The notes under the pieces are model-generated. The model ran no database searches. It saw only the letters and a program-made list of their open reading frames with translations, and was not told where the DNA came from. From the NCBI RefSeq assembly GCF_016086655.4, contig NC_052136.2, forward strand, positions 15,934,001 through 15,998,000: DNA of 64,000 nucleotides, read 5' to 3'. The DNA is from Lepeophtheirus salmonis. Lineage: Eukaryota > Arthropoda > Copepoda > Siphonostomatoida > Caligidae. The translations under genes and the position numbers were made by a program. Below are positions 34,181 through 46,745 of the stretch, piece after piece; the first letter of the stretch is position 1; the number at the start of each line of letters is the position of its first letter.

Positions 34181-37100
34181 ACTTATTTATTTCACTGTGT
34201 GTACACCATTTTGCTTAATTAATTATTAAAGTTTGATAAATATACTAAAAGATCCAATGTATCACACTGCTGTATTTTAGATTATACAAATTGAAAGCTA
34301 ATTATTACATAATAAATCTATTAATTTTTTAAATAATAAACATTTCATTATCCCTTTATAACATAAATTTCCTCATAAAGACCTGACTCAAATCATCTTT
34401 GATATTAGAAAGTGTGGTGTCTATGAAAATTCTATTTGTTCACCAGTCATTGCAGCTTTTCATTTATGAACATTGCACAAATAATATAATTTTTATTGTG
34501 TGAGAACAATTGGACTACATAGTTAAGCATTTGTTAATATCATTACTTAATGCACTTGAATGACCGAAGACGCGCTCAAGAGCTTTTAGGAAGAAATAAG
34601 TGAGAATTATATATAATATCAGAGTCTTTATTCTTTGTATAAGTAAAAATGTCTAATAAACGCTGCTATGTTAGTCATTGGGACTGGTAGGATTTCCTAA
34701 TTAAGTTGTTGCGTCAAATTATGTAATATATTTATACCAGACAAAAGAAAGATTATACCATTTTCTCCTTTTATTCCTTCATCTCTCTTTTTACTATCAG
34801 CTCTTTGTTAGATCATAGAGGGGTTTTTTTTCGTTCCAGAGACAGAAATTTCTTTATAATATATTGTGTGAATCATATTGATGCTCAACTTTTTATACGG
34901 TTCTTTTTTTTTTTTTTTGCGAATATTGATTTCTTTAGTCCAAGATCGTAATTGGGACATTATTGAAAATTCAATTGAAAATACAGATACATAAATTTAA
35001 TAATTTAGAAGCTTGATCGCAGTATGTTAAAATTTAAATAAATTCTTAATTTATCATATACGAGGAGGAATATCCCAGGATGAGTATTTCAGTCTCTAAA
35101 GCGCTTATTTAACAGTACAAACAAACCAGTGTTCTCATCTTTTACTACTCTCAAAGCACCTACGAGAGTTAATTTATTTTTTCATACCAGCTTTTATATT
35201 TTATTTGAATATTAATGTATATACTCAGAATGCATATTTGTGTATGAAAACGAGGAGAAAGAAGGAGCAATATATATTGTATTAATGAATTAAGACTATT
35301 GTTAATATCAGCTGCCTGTTATATGATTTTGAGGGGGGAAAAGGAATTACAGCAATAAAGAGGCGAATTTTCTACATTTATAATAGCATTAGTGCAGGAA
35401 AAATTATACAATTATATTTAAATTTATTTTATTATCCATTTTAAACCAATTTTCATCAAAGATAAGGAAAAATTATTAAATAATGAACCCCAAAAAAAAG
35501 TACTTGCACGAACTGCTTGCATCTTCACTCGTTAATTTAATTTTTTTGCACACAAATTTCTTCTTTAATTATGATAGAAATAACTCATATAACAATAACA
35601 AAAAACAAACCGAAAAAGTTTTCCTTGTATACATGCACACACCTGCAAGATTTGATAAGTACGACTACATTCTCATTTTTAAGATCAAAAATATGTAAAT
35701 GGTATACATCAGAGAGCAGTATATTCAGTGCATCCTGTGTACATGCTCGATGTTTTACGCACACGCCTGCGATAGTTCAATAAAATAAGAATACAATGTT
35801 ATCTCTCAGATCTAAATATATTTATGATATACCTACATCAAGAAGCACTGTATACGCTGATATCTGTGACTGTTGTTCATTCATATAGAAAGACTTAACT
35901 TTTTAGTTTCAGAGTGATAAACAAATTTTGGAATATGCACGAGCAAACTAAAAAAATATCTGTTTGCAAGGTGGCACAAATGTACAATGTGCTGCTAATC
36001 ATGGATTACTTAAAATATGGATAGACACAAACCCCACAATCTCATTATTATAACTTTAAAATAAATAATACTTCTATTGAATATCAGTTGTAGAAGAGAA
36101 TAATTAATTCTTGTAAAAAAGTGATGAATCATGAACTCAGAGATGGAACTTATCCAATTGTCTATTGAAAACCTTCATTTGTGATTTAAGTAATCAATCA
36201 TGGGATTGTGAATCGTTTGCTGAAGGATTTTATCGGAAAACTTCATTTATTGGTGGTGAAACTTGAAAGAGTTATTCAAAATCAATGATCAAGGATGATT
36301 TAATTCTGTTGAAGAAAGAGCCAAATTTTTAAACAAGATTTTCATTTATTCCTTTCAGATCTTACTTTTAATTGCAGATTGCCTTTATTAGAGAGTCTGG
36401 AGGAAGGACCTCTTATTAACCCACATAGAAGTAAGAATTTTTTGAAGGAATATCCAGAACATAGTTATGAGATTGTCAATTCCAATGTATCGGTCTGTTC
36501 CTTGGTAGTTCATCATATTTATCTTGTATTGGAGAAAAGGGTCTCTTGATGAGCCTGTATTTATCTATAGATGACTTCACATTAAGTAATTCTTGTCTTA
36601 CCTTTGGTGTTTGGATATGATCTCCCTTTTTTAATTCATTAAAAGTGTTGAAAATAGTATTTCTGATTTGATTTTCTAGATAATTATGTTTGTGCTTCAA
36701 TTTTCAAAAGTTTATTATTGAAGATGCCTCATTTTTCTCTGTACGTGTAAGTATAGACGATATCTGGTTGAATATGTACCTCCAACCTCAGGAATTTTCA
36801 ATTTATATTATGAATAAGGAACATCAATATGGATTATTCAACATGTTAAGTATGAATTAGTCAATTTTTGCCTATTTTATTATAACAAATCGTTATTCTA
36901 CTCACAACTTAAACTGAATGCACGGCACATTATGAAGTTAGGTTGATATTTATTTCATTTCAAATTGATTTTGATAATTTATATTGACGCTAGGTCTACT
37001 TTTACTTCTGGATATTTATGTATTAAATTATATTTAGATATGAAAGCTGTGGATCTTTAATTGGAATAACTCATGATTACATTGATCACTCAATGTACAG

Positions 37101-40100
37101 TGATTTAAGTATAAAGGAACAAATTATCATATTTGAAAATTAAAAATCCAGTCACTTATTGCTTGGAAATAAATGATATTTTTTCATAAGAAATTAATTA
37201 AGCTACATTAAAAATGGTTTGATTGAATCTGTTTATTCTAATTATTACATCTTGTTTGGTAAAATCCCCATACTTAGTAAAATCAAGTAAACTTAAAATT
37301 CACTGCATATATTTATTTACTCTGCAACCACCATTGACTTATTTCATTGATTAAAATTTTATTTGCAGTATTCGAAAGTTGATATTTCAAGTTTCTTTGA
37401 ATTATTACACTAAATCTAATAACTGGACAATCTAAAAGGAATTAAAACTAGTTATCATTCATTAATTAAATAAAAATATAGTTATTAAATCAAAATAATA
37501 GTTAATTATCTTCTCAAAAAAGAGAGTTATCATTTCACTAATTTTATGTGTTGTGCAAAATACCTTAATCTGTAAGTTGTAATGTTCAACAATTGAACTT
37601 CATCTTCCATTTAAACTACTTTTATTTTTTTGATATCTAATTTTTGTTTGAGCTCGAGCAAATTTGAAATAACATCTTCTCTTAAAAACTTTTGCACCCT
37701 TAATTATGTTTCATCACTTTTTTATTTACACTTCTACTCAGACATTGAGATTATACTAGTCCTTGGTTTAAGTGTCACTTTTGCATTTAATCTTAAAGAT
37801 GGTATATCACTTCCACTTAAAAGACATCTTTTTAGTTTTAATTTTTTTCATTTAGTTTCTGTTTCAAAAATTTTATGTTTAAAATTAATAGAAGAATAAT
37901 TTTTTTAGAGCTATCAACGGATATACCATCTATATAAACAGTAATAATAACTGCTTATAAACACTCATCAAATATCACTAAAATAAATATTTTGTATTTT
38001 TTACAAGGTATCTAATTTACTGGTATAGCTGATTTACATTTATTGAGAATTTCCATATTTGATGTTGGAACTTTATGTAAAGAAGTTCTAATTTTATTTT
38101 CATTGAATTTCATCCGGATGATTCACCAGAGTGTCAAGGAGGACCAATATAATTTGAAGGCCTATTTTACGTCTAGAAAAAAGAATCAATTTCGATGCAT
38201 AATAATATTTATTTATACCTAATTCACAATAAAATAAAATGTGTTATATAACTTATTGAATCAAAACAGAAATACTTCCAATAAAGAGGTTGTATGATTT
38301 TAAAAGCGAATAGTTTATCAACATGTTAAGTAATCCATGTGCTAATATACAATTATATACGCATATAAATAAACTAATAATAAGTAAACAATCGTCATGT
38401 CCCATTAATTATAATAAAAGTTTTAAAGAAAGTAATTTATTCCTTTGAATTAAAAGAATGAAGATAGTGAGTAAAAAATTATATCTTATTTGAGCAGACA
38501 ATATCACAGGTCAAAAAAATTAATTTATTTTTAATTTCAAAAACAATTGAAAAACATATGCATTACTTCTTCTTTAATAAAATCTAAAAAATGTGTTGAT
38601 TTTTTAAACTTTTACAAATATTTAAAAAAAAACCATTACGTTTTCTGAAGAAGAAAACAATTTTATGTTCGTTATTAAAAGTTGTCTCACGTCTATAAAA
38701 AGAATAATAAAATACAGCCAAAAATGATTGAATCCAAAATTTGATATGGAACCACAGATTTGTGATTAGCATCTCAAGTACTAGATATAATAATAAAATG
38801 TGTTATTAGATTTTTTCATAAAAATAAAATGTTGTTCACTTTTGTAATCTATTGTCTACACCAATGATCTACTAAATTTATTTATAAACAATTTCATTTA
38901 CAATTGAAAAAGCTCCCAAGAAGGAGTGAAATATATTTTTCTTTACTAAAAAATTGTGTTTATTTCTCTTAAGTCCAATTATGAGAATTGTTGGTTGTCT
39001 TACTCAAAAATTAATTTTCAATCTACGAAATTTAATGTTACTTTCTTGAAGAACTACCCTATTTTATCCTTGGGAGTTATATATCATTATAAATATAATA
39101 GTAAAAAGTATTCCAATTGTTTACTGATGCATGCTGATAGTGTTATATGTAACAACAACAGAGAATAAATAAAGTTTTGAAAAGCTATAATATCAATTTT
39201 AATGCTGGGCTGTGAAACACTCTGGTGGAGTACGTGTGGTAGTATTTGATGTGAAGTACTGGATAATTCACTAAACTCATTACTTAACATTAATTTATAA
39301 TTATAATCATTTAATGTGGTGCGGTTTTATTTTTCCATTTTTTCAATATTTTTAAATGTTATTACAACTATAAAAATTCTTACAGAGTGAGAAAAAAGAA
39401 CTTGGGTTGCCTGTTGCATCGTGACCACACCCATTCGTGCTCCACTACACCAAGGAAATTTTTTGTTGAATTAGATAAGAGACTTATATGTAAGAGCTAT
39501 ATATAAAAAGCTTGATCTGAATGCATTGAGAATGCTTTTTAGAGCACATTAATTCATCCATTGATATGATTAGTAAGAAATGCATTTCTTTACCCCAATA
39601 TGTCTACATAGACGCATAATAATAAAAATAAGTTACGAAGCACCTGAATTCATGGACAAAATACATGGCATTCATATATGTTTTTATATTATAATTTGAT
39701 GAGGTAGTTATAAACACTAATATATTATCCAATCTTCAAATCATTAAATCATTTCATATATAACAAAAATCTTTGATCACTATCAAAACTTTATCAAATC
39801 TGTATACATTTAGTAGAGTTTGTTTGTGTGCATGTCTTTTATGAGTGTCCACTCCCCTGGACCTAGGAGACTAAAGCTTTACAAAAGCTCCCCTTTTGAA
39901 TATAGTCAGACTAAGACGGTGGTGCCGATTTTTGGGGTGGGGGTGTTATCATATTAGGGGTACTTATTCTATAACCCAAACACAAAAAATGTTTTATAGA
40001 GCTCAAGGAAGCCAGATAAGGGGTTGAATTAAAATTTAAAAATGACTGGCGTCTTATAAAACCTTAATACGGGCATAAACTTTTTTTTTTTTTTTTGTAT

Positions 40101-42008
40101 TTTTCATTTACATAAAAGGGATTTTTAATGGAGTATGGTATTCGAAAATAAAATAAAGTTTGTAAAAATTTGTCTGGAGATTAGGTTGCTAATTAATTTG
40201 ATACATATCTGTTATTTTCTGAATAAATTTTCAATTTTTTTCCTCTTATTTCGTTGAACGTAAATTTTCACTTTTTAAGAAGAAAAACTAAAAACAATCT
40301 ATTTTGGACATAAAGGTATAAAGCTTAATATACCATTATCTTGCATTTTTAATTTCCAGAATATTTTATTACATAATTTTTTGTAATATTTTCAGAAATG
40401 AACCAGACGTAGAGGGTTATTTTTTATGCGAAATTATTTTCCATAACTTTTTTTAACTTTTGCTACTATGTACAAAATAAAATCATTAAAATGAAAAAAT
40501 ACTATTAAGTACTCTTCTTTTCTTTTCTTTTTTTTAATTAGTGCATAAGAGTTATTTACAATGTTATTCGTAAATTTCAATTATTGTATTTTTTTGACAA
40601 AAATAAAAGATAGTCTTATCCTCCTGACAAATATGTTTATCCATATACATATCTTAGAATGTTATTTAAAGTTTATAACACAATCTTTTTTAAATTCATA
40701 AAAATAAATTTTATATAATATACAGACGCTCTACTAAATTCCTATTCGCCCACACCGAAGTGACCTAAACGTTATAAAGAAATAGGCAATGCGATTTCTG
40801 GCTCCCTTCTTGGCCCGAGTAAACCCGGTTCACTCCTTGCTAGTATGTCCATGAAATGAAGTAGTCTATACTTTTTTCGCTCTAAAGTGGATTTTTTATT
40901 AAACATAAATAGACTATTGTTTATTTGCAAATGACATTAATTGGTAAGGATACTGTCATTTGTTCAAGGTGTTACCTCGAAATTTTTCTACTTATAAGTG
41001 TTTTGAAAGTTAATTAGTTGAATATGAATTAATTTTTGTTAGATTGTAGATCATTTCCAATTTATATTATAATAAATATTTATTCAGATATTGGGAGGAA
41101 AGGCCAAACTACCATCTGATGTTGTACTAGATACAAAAAGAGCTTTATATAAGTTATTGATTAAAAAAATATAGAAATCGTAGGGATTCCAGTGAGTGTA
41201 CAAAATCAGTTGTTTATAAAAATATAGTAAATAAAGACGACATATCTGCTGAACATTATATTGATTCTTGCCTGCTGATAAGGTTTTAACTTTCAAAAGT
41301 GAGAGGAATATAGTTATTATTATCAAAATTATTTTACCTGATATCAACTTACACTTTTTTAATATATCTTCACCGGCATTTCAATGTTTTTCACATATCT
41401 TACGTCAACTTGAACAGTCAATAAGGAAAATCCATTATTTAAAAAATGCCATTTGGTGGCTTACTTTCTGCAGTTTTCTAGTGATCAACTTTTAATTATT
41501 ACTTGGATACTCTTTTTGAATTCATAAACGTAGAGTCAGCTGTTTTATATCACAAAAGAGTCAATTAATGAATAAAACTGATAGAAAAACACATTCTATC
41601 TCTGTTTATTTCAAAAAGATAGTCGTGTTTATTATTAACATTAATGCTAAGTAAACAAATGCAATTGAATGATTTTTTGTATAGTATGTCTCAATATCGC
41701 TCAGACACTTTTTAAAGCAATAATAACTTCATTAATCTTTCATTAATTTTTTATAGAACACTCAAAGCTTTTTGGTTGACTTGAATAATTTGTTTTTATT
41801 ACTATGTTATGTCAATAAACATTAATGTTATTTTAAAATGTTTTAACAACGGGAAATATTGAACGATTAGATTATGTACTGTTTTATTTTAATATAAAAT
41901 ATTTCCAGTAGCACCAGATACATGGCCACGAATACTGAGACTGTATCTTAAGCGTTAGATATATAAGAGACAAAGTATCCACTAACAGACATAATATTGG
42001 AAGTAAAT

Positions 42009-42045
42009 ACTAGTGTATACTAGTTTTATACTAGTAAATACTAGT
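42009..42045. repeat. Four ACTAGT palindromes at helical spacing
   Basis: ACTAGT occurs at 42009, 42019, 42030 and 42040, that is every 10 or 11 bp, in a TATACTAGT-like context. Confidence 0.7.
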
Positions 42046-42699
42046 TTTTCCTATTTGCAACAGTTCCTATGGCGCTGGGAATTGTGCCTGGACTCAAAAG
42101 TGGGCTTCAAATCACAAAAAAAGTCACTTGAAATTTCAATTAGGCTTTAGGAAATTTTGTTCAAAGGAACTTTGACCTCTGTCATCTCCAAAAACTAAAT
42201 CCTCATCACTTTTATGTGAAAATTATCATTAAAAAATGTATATGCTACCTGAAGAGCTTTTTGGAGGATCACAGGATCAAAATGAGGACTTTATTTTCTT
42301 TTCTCAAAGGTATAGAAAAAAGGTGGAGATGCGATTTGCTACAGAGGACGAAATTTTTGAAAACTAATAGCATTATATATATAAATTAATGTAATATTAA
42401 GTTATCAATATATTTGTTCACAAGATGGGAGTGCACAAACTATATTGAGACATACCATAAAAAAAAAGTTCAGTGATGTAAATCGTGTGAATTTTTTAGC
42501 TGTCTCCGTTTTTTGGAATTGGTAATTTGAAAAATGAATTTTCTTTTCCTCAGTTGATGTCATTATTATTTAAATCCTGAGAAGAAAACTTACTATTATT
42601 TTACATTTGATTATATTCAAAACCTGATTGAGTATTTGTGTGTGCATATAAAAGACAGAAAGTAACCTTGAAGATATTTTTCAGAGGTAAAATTGTAAG

Positions 42700-42790
42700 T
42701 CTTTGTTGTACTGAATGTAGAAATGAGGATCGACATCTCAGTAATTATTACCAATGTCCAAGATTTTTTGTTTCTCCCCTCCTCTTTTGT
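42700..42790 (+). pseudogene. Possible LINE C-terminal zinc-finger scrap
   Basis: A plus-strand frame reads CCTECRNEDRHLSNYYQCPRF. The C-x2-C...E..H.....CPR order is like the LINE C-terminal zinc finger, but the final His before Cys is replaced by Asn and no other LINE block is recognisable around it. Too short to be secure. Confidence 0.25.
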
Positions 42791-43937
42791 TATAGCTGAT
42801 TACAACTGATCTAACGAAACGTCATGAGAGTTAGGCGGATCCCCTCCAATTGTCAGGGTTACCATGTTGATGTTAGTTTGGTTTTTTTTTACATTCTCAA
42901 AATAACACGATTTTCATCACTACTAATTCTACAATATATATTTTATCAATTTAACAGAGCAGCACAATTGATAGAATAATTAAAATTTCAAGGTTTTAAA
43001 CAGAGTGAATTAACACCCAATTTTTCGAGTAATTACAGATAACAAGAATAAAGTAGTTGGATAGAGGTAAATGAGTCAAGATCTTTTACATCAACATCAT
43101 AAAATATTGATTGCTTAAAAATTTGCTGAATCATGAACATAGGTATATGTTCGTAAAATTTTATTCGTATATAAAGTCATCGAACTCCCTCTTAATACAG
43201 TCAAAGAAATAATGCCCATTTTTCACATAATATCTAATGCTGATAGTTTTTTATGAACCTATCCACATTTATAGGTATGTTGACGTTTGACAAAAAATGA
43301 ATTACATTGAGGTTACATGTTTGAGTCATTACGAATTAATGTCTGTAAATTCTTAAGAAAAAGTGAATTAAATGCTTTAATTAGAAACTATTTCAGTTCA
43401 TTTGAGAGTCTTAAATAAATGGAAAATAAATTGTAAAAGGTTTTTAAACAGGTATGATTAAAAAGAAAACATTGCGCATGGGCTGAACAGAAATAACGCG
43501 TTTTTTTCGTTCAAATAGGCTTTTTCATTTATTATATATTTATTTATTCACTTTATGGAGGGAAGTTCCCTAAAACTTTTCAAACCATTGTTTCAACTTG
43601 AACAGTGAAGCACGGGACTTTCCAGCCTATGTATTATATAATTTAAAAAATAAATCTTTTATACCAGGTTACTCCAATTCGACAAAAGTTTAAACTCAGA
43701 ACTTATTAAGTCAATAAATTTAAGGAGTCTTATGTTTATGTTCGGCTTAAATTTTAGTATAATAGGCAAAACCAGGTTTTCTTTTCGTACAAACTGGGTT
43801 ATTAAAATTTTTTTGTTTAGTTCGGTATATTGGTGTTATATATTATACCCGTGTTCCAACGCATAAAATAGTACAATACTTAAATGATAATGGAACTGGT
43901 AATTGCAGCTATCCAACTCATAATAAATTCCATGACT

Positions 43938-44569
43938 GGTAATTTCATTTCCCGTAAATTAATTCCCTGTCTTTACAGTCTTAGTAATTCCCTTCCCGGT
44001 AAATTTATCCCCTGTAAAATTCATCGCCGGACATTTCATTCCCACTTTAATATTTAATATAGTCATAATATATTCATACAGTCAAGTAGTAGTTTTTATG
44101 TATGTAGGGAGGTCTGGGCAGTCGGCCCTGGAGATGAATGATGACTTGTGAAAGATAGGGCACATATACGAAGGATTTATGGTGCTTATGGATTAGAAAT
44201 GATGTCATCATAAGTTTTCAATAATGAATAAGAATTGAATCCAGATCCTTGGAAATTGTTAATACCTAGGGATGTAGAAATAAATGATATAATTACTCTT
44301 CCTTGCGATCGTTTATCATTACTTATACTCCCTCTCATCAATCTGATCATCCCTGTTTCTCTTCTTATAGTTCAGATCGACGTAAATAATAAGCAAGTTT
44401 GCTTGGGGTCTGCATGCCCTTCCCTAGAATATCTACCACTCACCTCCTTTAAGTTAATCTCTAGATTGAAGCCGTATAACGTAACTAAAGTGAGAACTAA
44501 ATGTCCAGAGATGAATTTCACAGGGAATGAAAAGACAAGGAATGAATTTACTGGGTATGAAATTACGTA
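43938..44569. mobile_element. Foldback-type element with minisatellite arms
   Basis: The left arm (43938-44050) holds units such as TCCCGTAAATTAATT and CCCTGTAAAATTCATC. The right arm (44499-44569), reverse-complemented, reads GTAATTTCATACCCAGTAAA, then CCCTGTGAAATTCATC and GGACATTT, in the same order. The arms therefore form an imperfect inverted repeat built of ~16-bp units, separated by about 450 bp. The left arm is longer by two to three units. The interior open frame starting at 44235 runs into the right arm and has no recognisable domain. No transposase; superfamily unknown. Confidence 0.62.
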
Positions 44570-46004
44570 GCATCAAAAAAATGACTTCAGGATTATTTAA
44601 CCCAAGAATTCTATAGAAGCAGTCCACCAGTCAAGTTCGTCCCGTAAATTGCATTTCATACGCACAGTGAAAATTATTAAACAATAATAAATGCTTTTTA
44701 TTTTAATGAAATTAGCTCAAATTGTGTTTTTATGTTAAGACTGATATGTACTTCCAAATAATATCGGGAAGAGATGAATCAATTGCCACCGATTGTTTCC
44801 TCCAGTGCTACACTATACACTTTTTATCCATTACAAGCCACATTAACTTCACACTAAATTATTCCCTAGTAAAATTAATCCAACGAACAATTTCATTCTT
44901 CCATGGTTTGACCCTAAATTTGTATTTTCTTTAAATGAGAACGAACGAATATCTTATTAAACTTACCTATGAGCACTTTCATCAGATAATGAAGATTGCC
45001 ATAACCAGTTTTGAACAGACCTTTAAATAAGATAGCTCAGAATTTAGGAGTAAATTAGAGTGGTCATATATAAAAATATAAATATTCAAACGTTAATGAC
45101 TTTTGTGATGTTTACCTCATTTATTGTAAAATTAAATTTAAGCCGATATTTCATTAGTATGCCCCCCGAGATAATCTTTTCATCCCAATTAGCCTAACGC
45201 CCAAAGACTGTTGAGAATTACTGATGTAACCCCTTCAATTTCTGCTTATTTGGATATCATAAAGTTTAAGACTAAAACTTATATGGCCTATTAAAAATCT
45301 ATATATCTTTATGGTACCTCAGACACAAATATATATGTATACCTAAATATGTTATTACATCATTATGCATTCACATTGTGTAGCCAGTATATGAGAATTT
45401 ACTCATAACTGATTATTGGCTACACAATATAACTTATTATTTTTTGTGGGCGCCAGATATTTTTCAGGATAATTTTCCTACTGTTGTTGTTCCGTATCCA
45501 TCAGAATAGAGTTAATAATATAAAATTTAAACCATTTTTTAGGGAATATTACTACCTATTTATATTCAGATGTAATTCAAATTTTATCAGGTTTCTTTTG
45601 AAATCAAATTACAATATATACATTATACTAATGGTTTTTTATTTCTTTTTTTTAGTAATTATACAATGATTTTTCTCCGTATTTTGTATTGATAAATAAA
45701 TGAGCCTCTCCTAAAAATTCGTCGCTTTTGCTTGATTATGCAATCTGTGACATCATTGAAAAACGTTCTACAAAATGGGAGTGGAAATAAGGCTACATGT
45801 ATTTGACATATGTATATATACGAGTACGTTATGTAGAGGTTACGTTAAAAAAAATTTAAAGTCCACGTTATTAAAAAGGAGATAATCATATTTTTATATA
45901 TTTGTGATATCATCTTATGGTAAAAATAGCACAAAAAAATTGTTTCTCAAAGTTTATCTTGCATAAGTTGGACAGGCCATTGAACTGCGGATCACACTTT
46001 GTTA
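44570..46004. other. AT-rich non-coding stretch
   Basis: Contains the hairpin at 45375-45428 and otherwise nothing recognisable. Confidence 0.5.
45375..45428. repeat. Nested perfect hairpin
   Basis: ATTGTGTAGCCA (45375-45386) pairs exactly with TGGCTACACAAT (45417-45428). Inside, TATGAG (45390-45395) pairs exactly with CTCATA (45402-45407) around a 6-base loop. Confidence 0.75.
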
Positions 46005-46745
46005 TACGAGGGATGTACAAAGTACAAGAAAAGAAACTACAGGCTCGTATCAAGGTTATGTTTAGTTAGTAGTATCTTTTGGAAGAACACGTACCAATTT
46101 TAAGCCAGATTGGTTTATTCCTTTCAGTTTGGCATTCGTTTGAATCGAGGAAGTGGAGTTATTTTCAAAAAATGGACGAAAAAAAATATCGTGTATTGAT
46201 TAAACATTACATTATGAAATGTAAAACGCTTAAGAGACAAAAAAAAGCTTGATAAACATTATAGGTTACTACACCTTCGATTCAAACATTTCATAAGTTG
46301 TTTCAAAATTTTGGGACGGCCATATGGGCATAAGTGACGCTGAAGGTTCTGGACCCCCTTTTGAGTTTACTACTCCAGAAATCATTGATATAATCCATGA
46401 CATGGCAATGGATGACAGAAGACTGAAGGTCAATGAGATTGTTAGTGATGTGGGCATCTCGAGTTAGAACCCTATTTCCATTAATTTTGTGACCAAAACT
46501 ACTGAGGTGTGAGCTGGTACAATTTCGTGATGGAAAACTCCATGCAAATCAAAAAGACAGTCGCCATAATCTTTACAGCGGATTCCTCAATGCAAACAAA
46601 TGCCAAACAGAAAAAAATAAACCAATTTGCCTTAAAGTTGGTGAGTGATTAACTCCCGAAAGATGGTGCTAACAAATATAACCTTAATACTCGCCAGTTG
46701 TGTCATCTTTCGGACTTTGAAGGTACTTTTCAAACCACCCTCGTA
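46005..46745 (+). mobile_element. Mariner deletion derivative with TIRs
   Basis: TA-flanked (46005-46006 and 46744-46745) element of 737 bp. Left end CGAGGGATGTACAAAGTAC, right end reverse-complemented CGAGGGTGGTTTGAAAAGTA: identical at the first six bases and similar through the AAAGTAC block. A full mariner is about 1.3 kb, so roughly half of the interior is missing. The right 40 bp (CATCTTTCGGACTTTGAAGG) look like a normal mariner 3' end. Confidence 0.85.
46172..46475 (+). pseudogene. Mariner transposase N-terminal remnant
   Basis: ATG at 46172 opens MDEKKYRVLIKHYIMKCKTL, the mariner N-terminal helix-turn-helix (family M..k.YRvLIKH....gk...). Frame changes give KKLDKHYR, then TPSIQTFHKLFQNFGT (S-x-x-x-V-x-K-W-F-x-x-F). 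GHMGISDAEGSGPPFEFTTP follows (H...S..D...SGRP.EVTTP), then MDDRRLKVNEIVSDVGIS, the second helix-turn-helix. The conserved Gly-Arg-Pro has become Gly-Pro-Pro. The reading frame is lost after about 46470 and the catalytic domain is absent. Some C-terminal sequence may remain at 46600-46690 but is not convincing. The minus frame 46269-46457 is a shadow. Confidence 0.85.

Larger units (their letters stand above)
34181..43937. other. Long AT-rich region without recognised genes
   Basis: About 9.7 kb with no identifiable coding region. The minus frame 36476-36700 (74 codons, charged, ending KRPFSPIQDKYDELPRN) and the plus frames around 37630-37899 have no motif I know. A GC-richer island lies at 40735-40860, a cluster of ACTAGT palindromes at 42009-42045 and a possible zinc-finger scrap near 42700-42790. 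Poly-T runs occur at 34909-34919 and 40081-40096. Confidence 0.4.

Noticed and set aside
36476..36700. 74-codon charged minus-strand frame
   Set aside because: No known motif, no neighbouring coding signal and no splice context. Kept only as a note.
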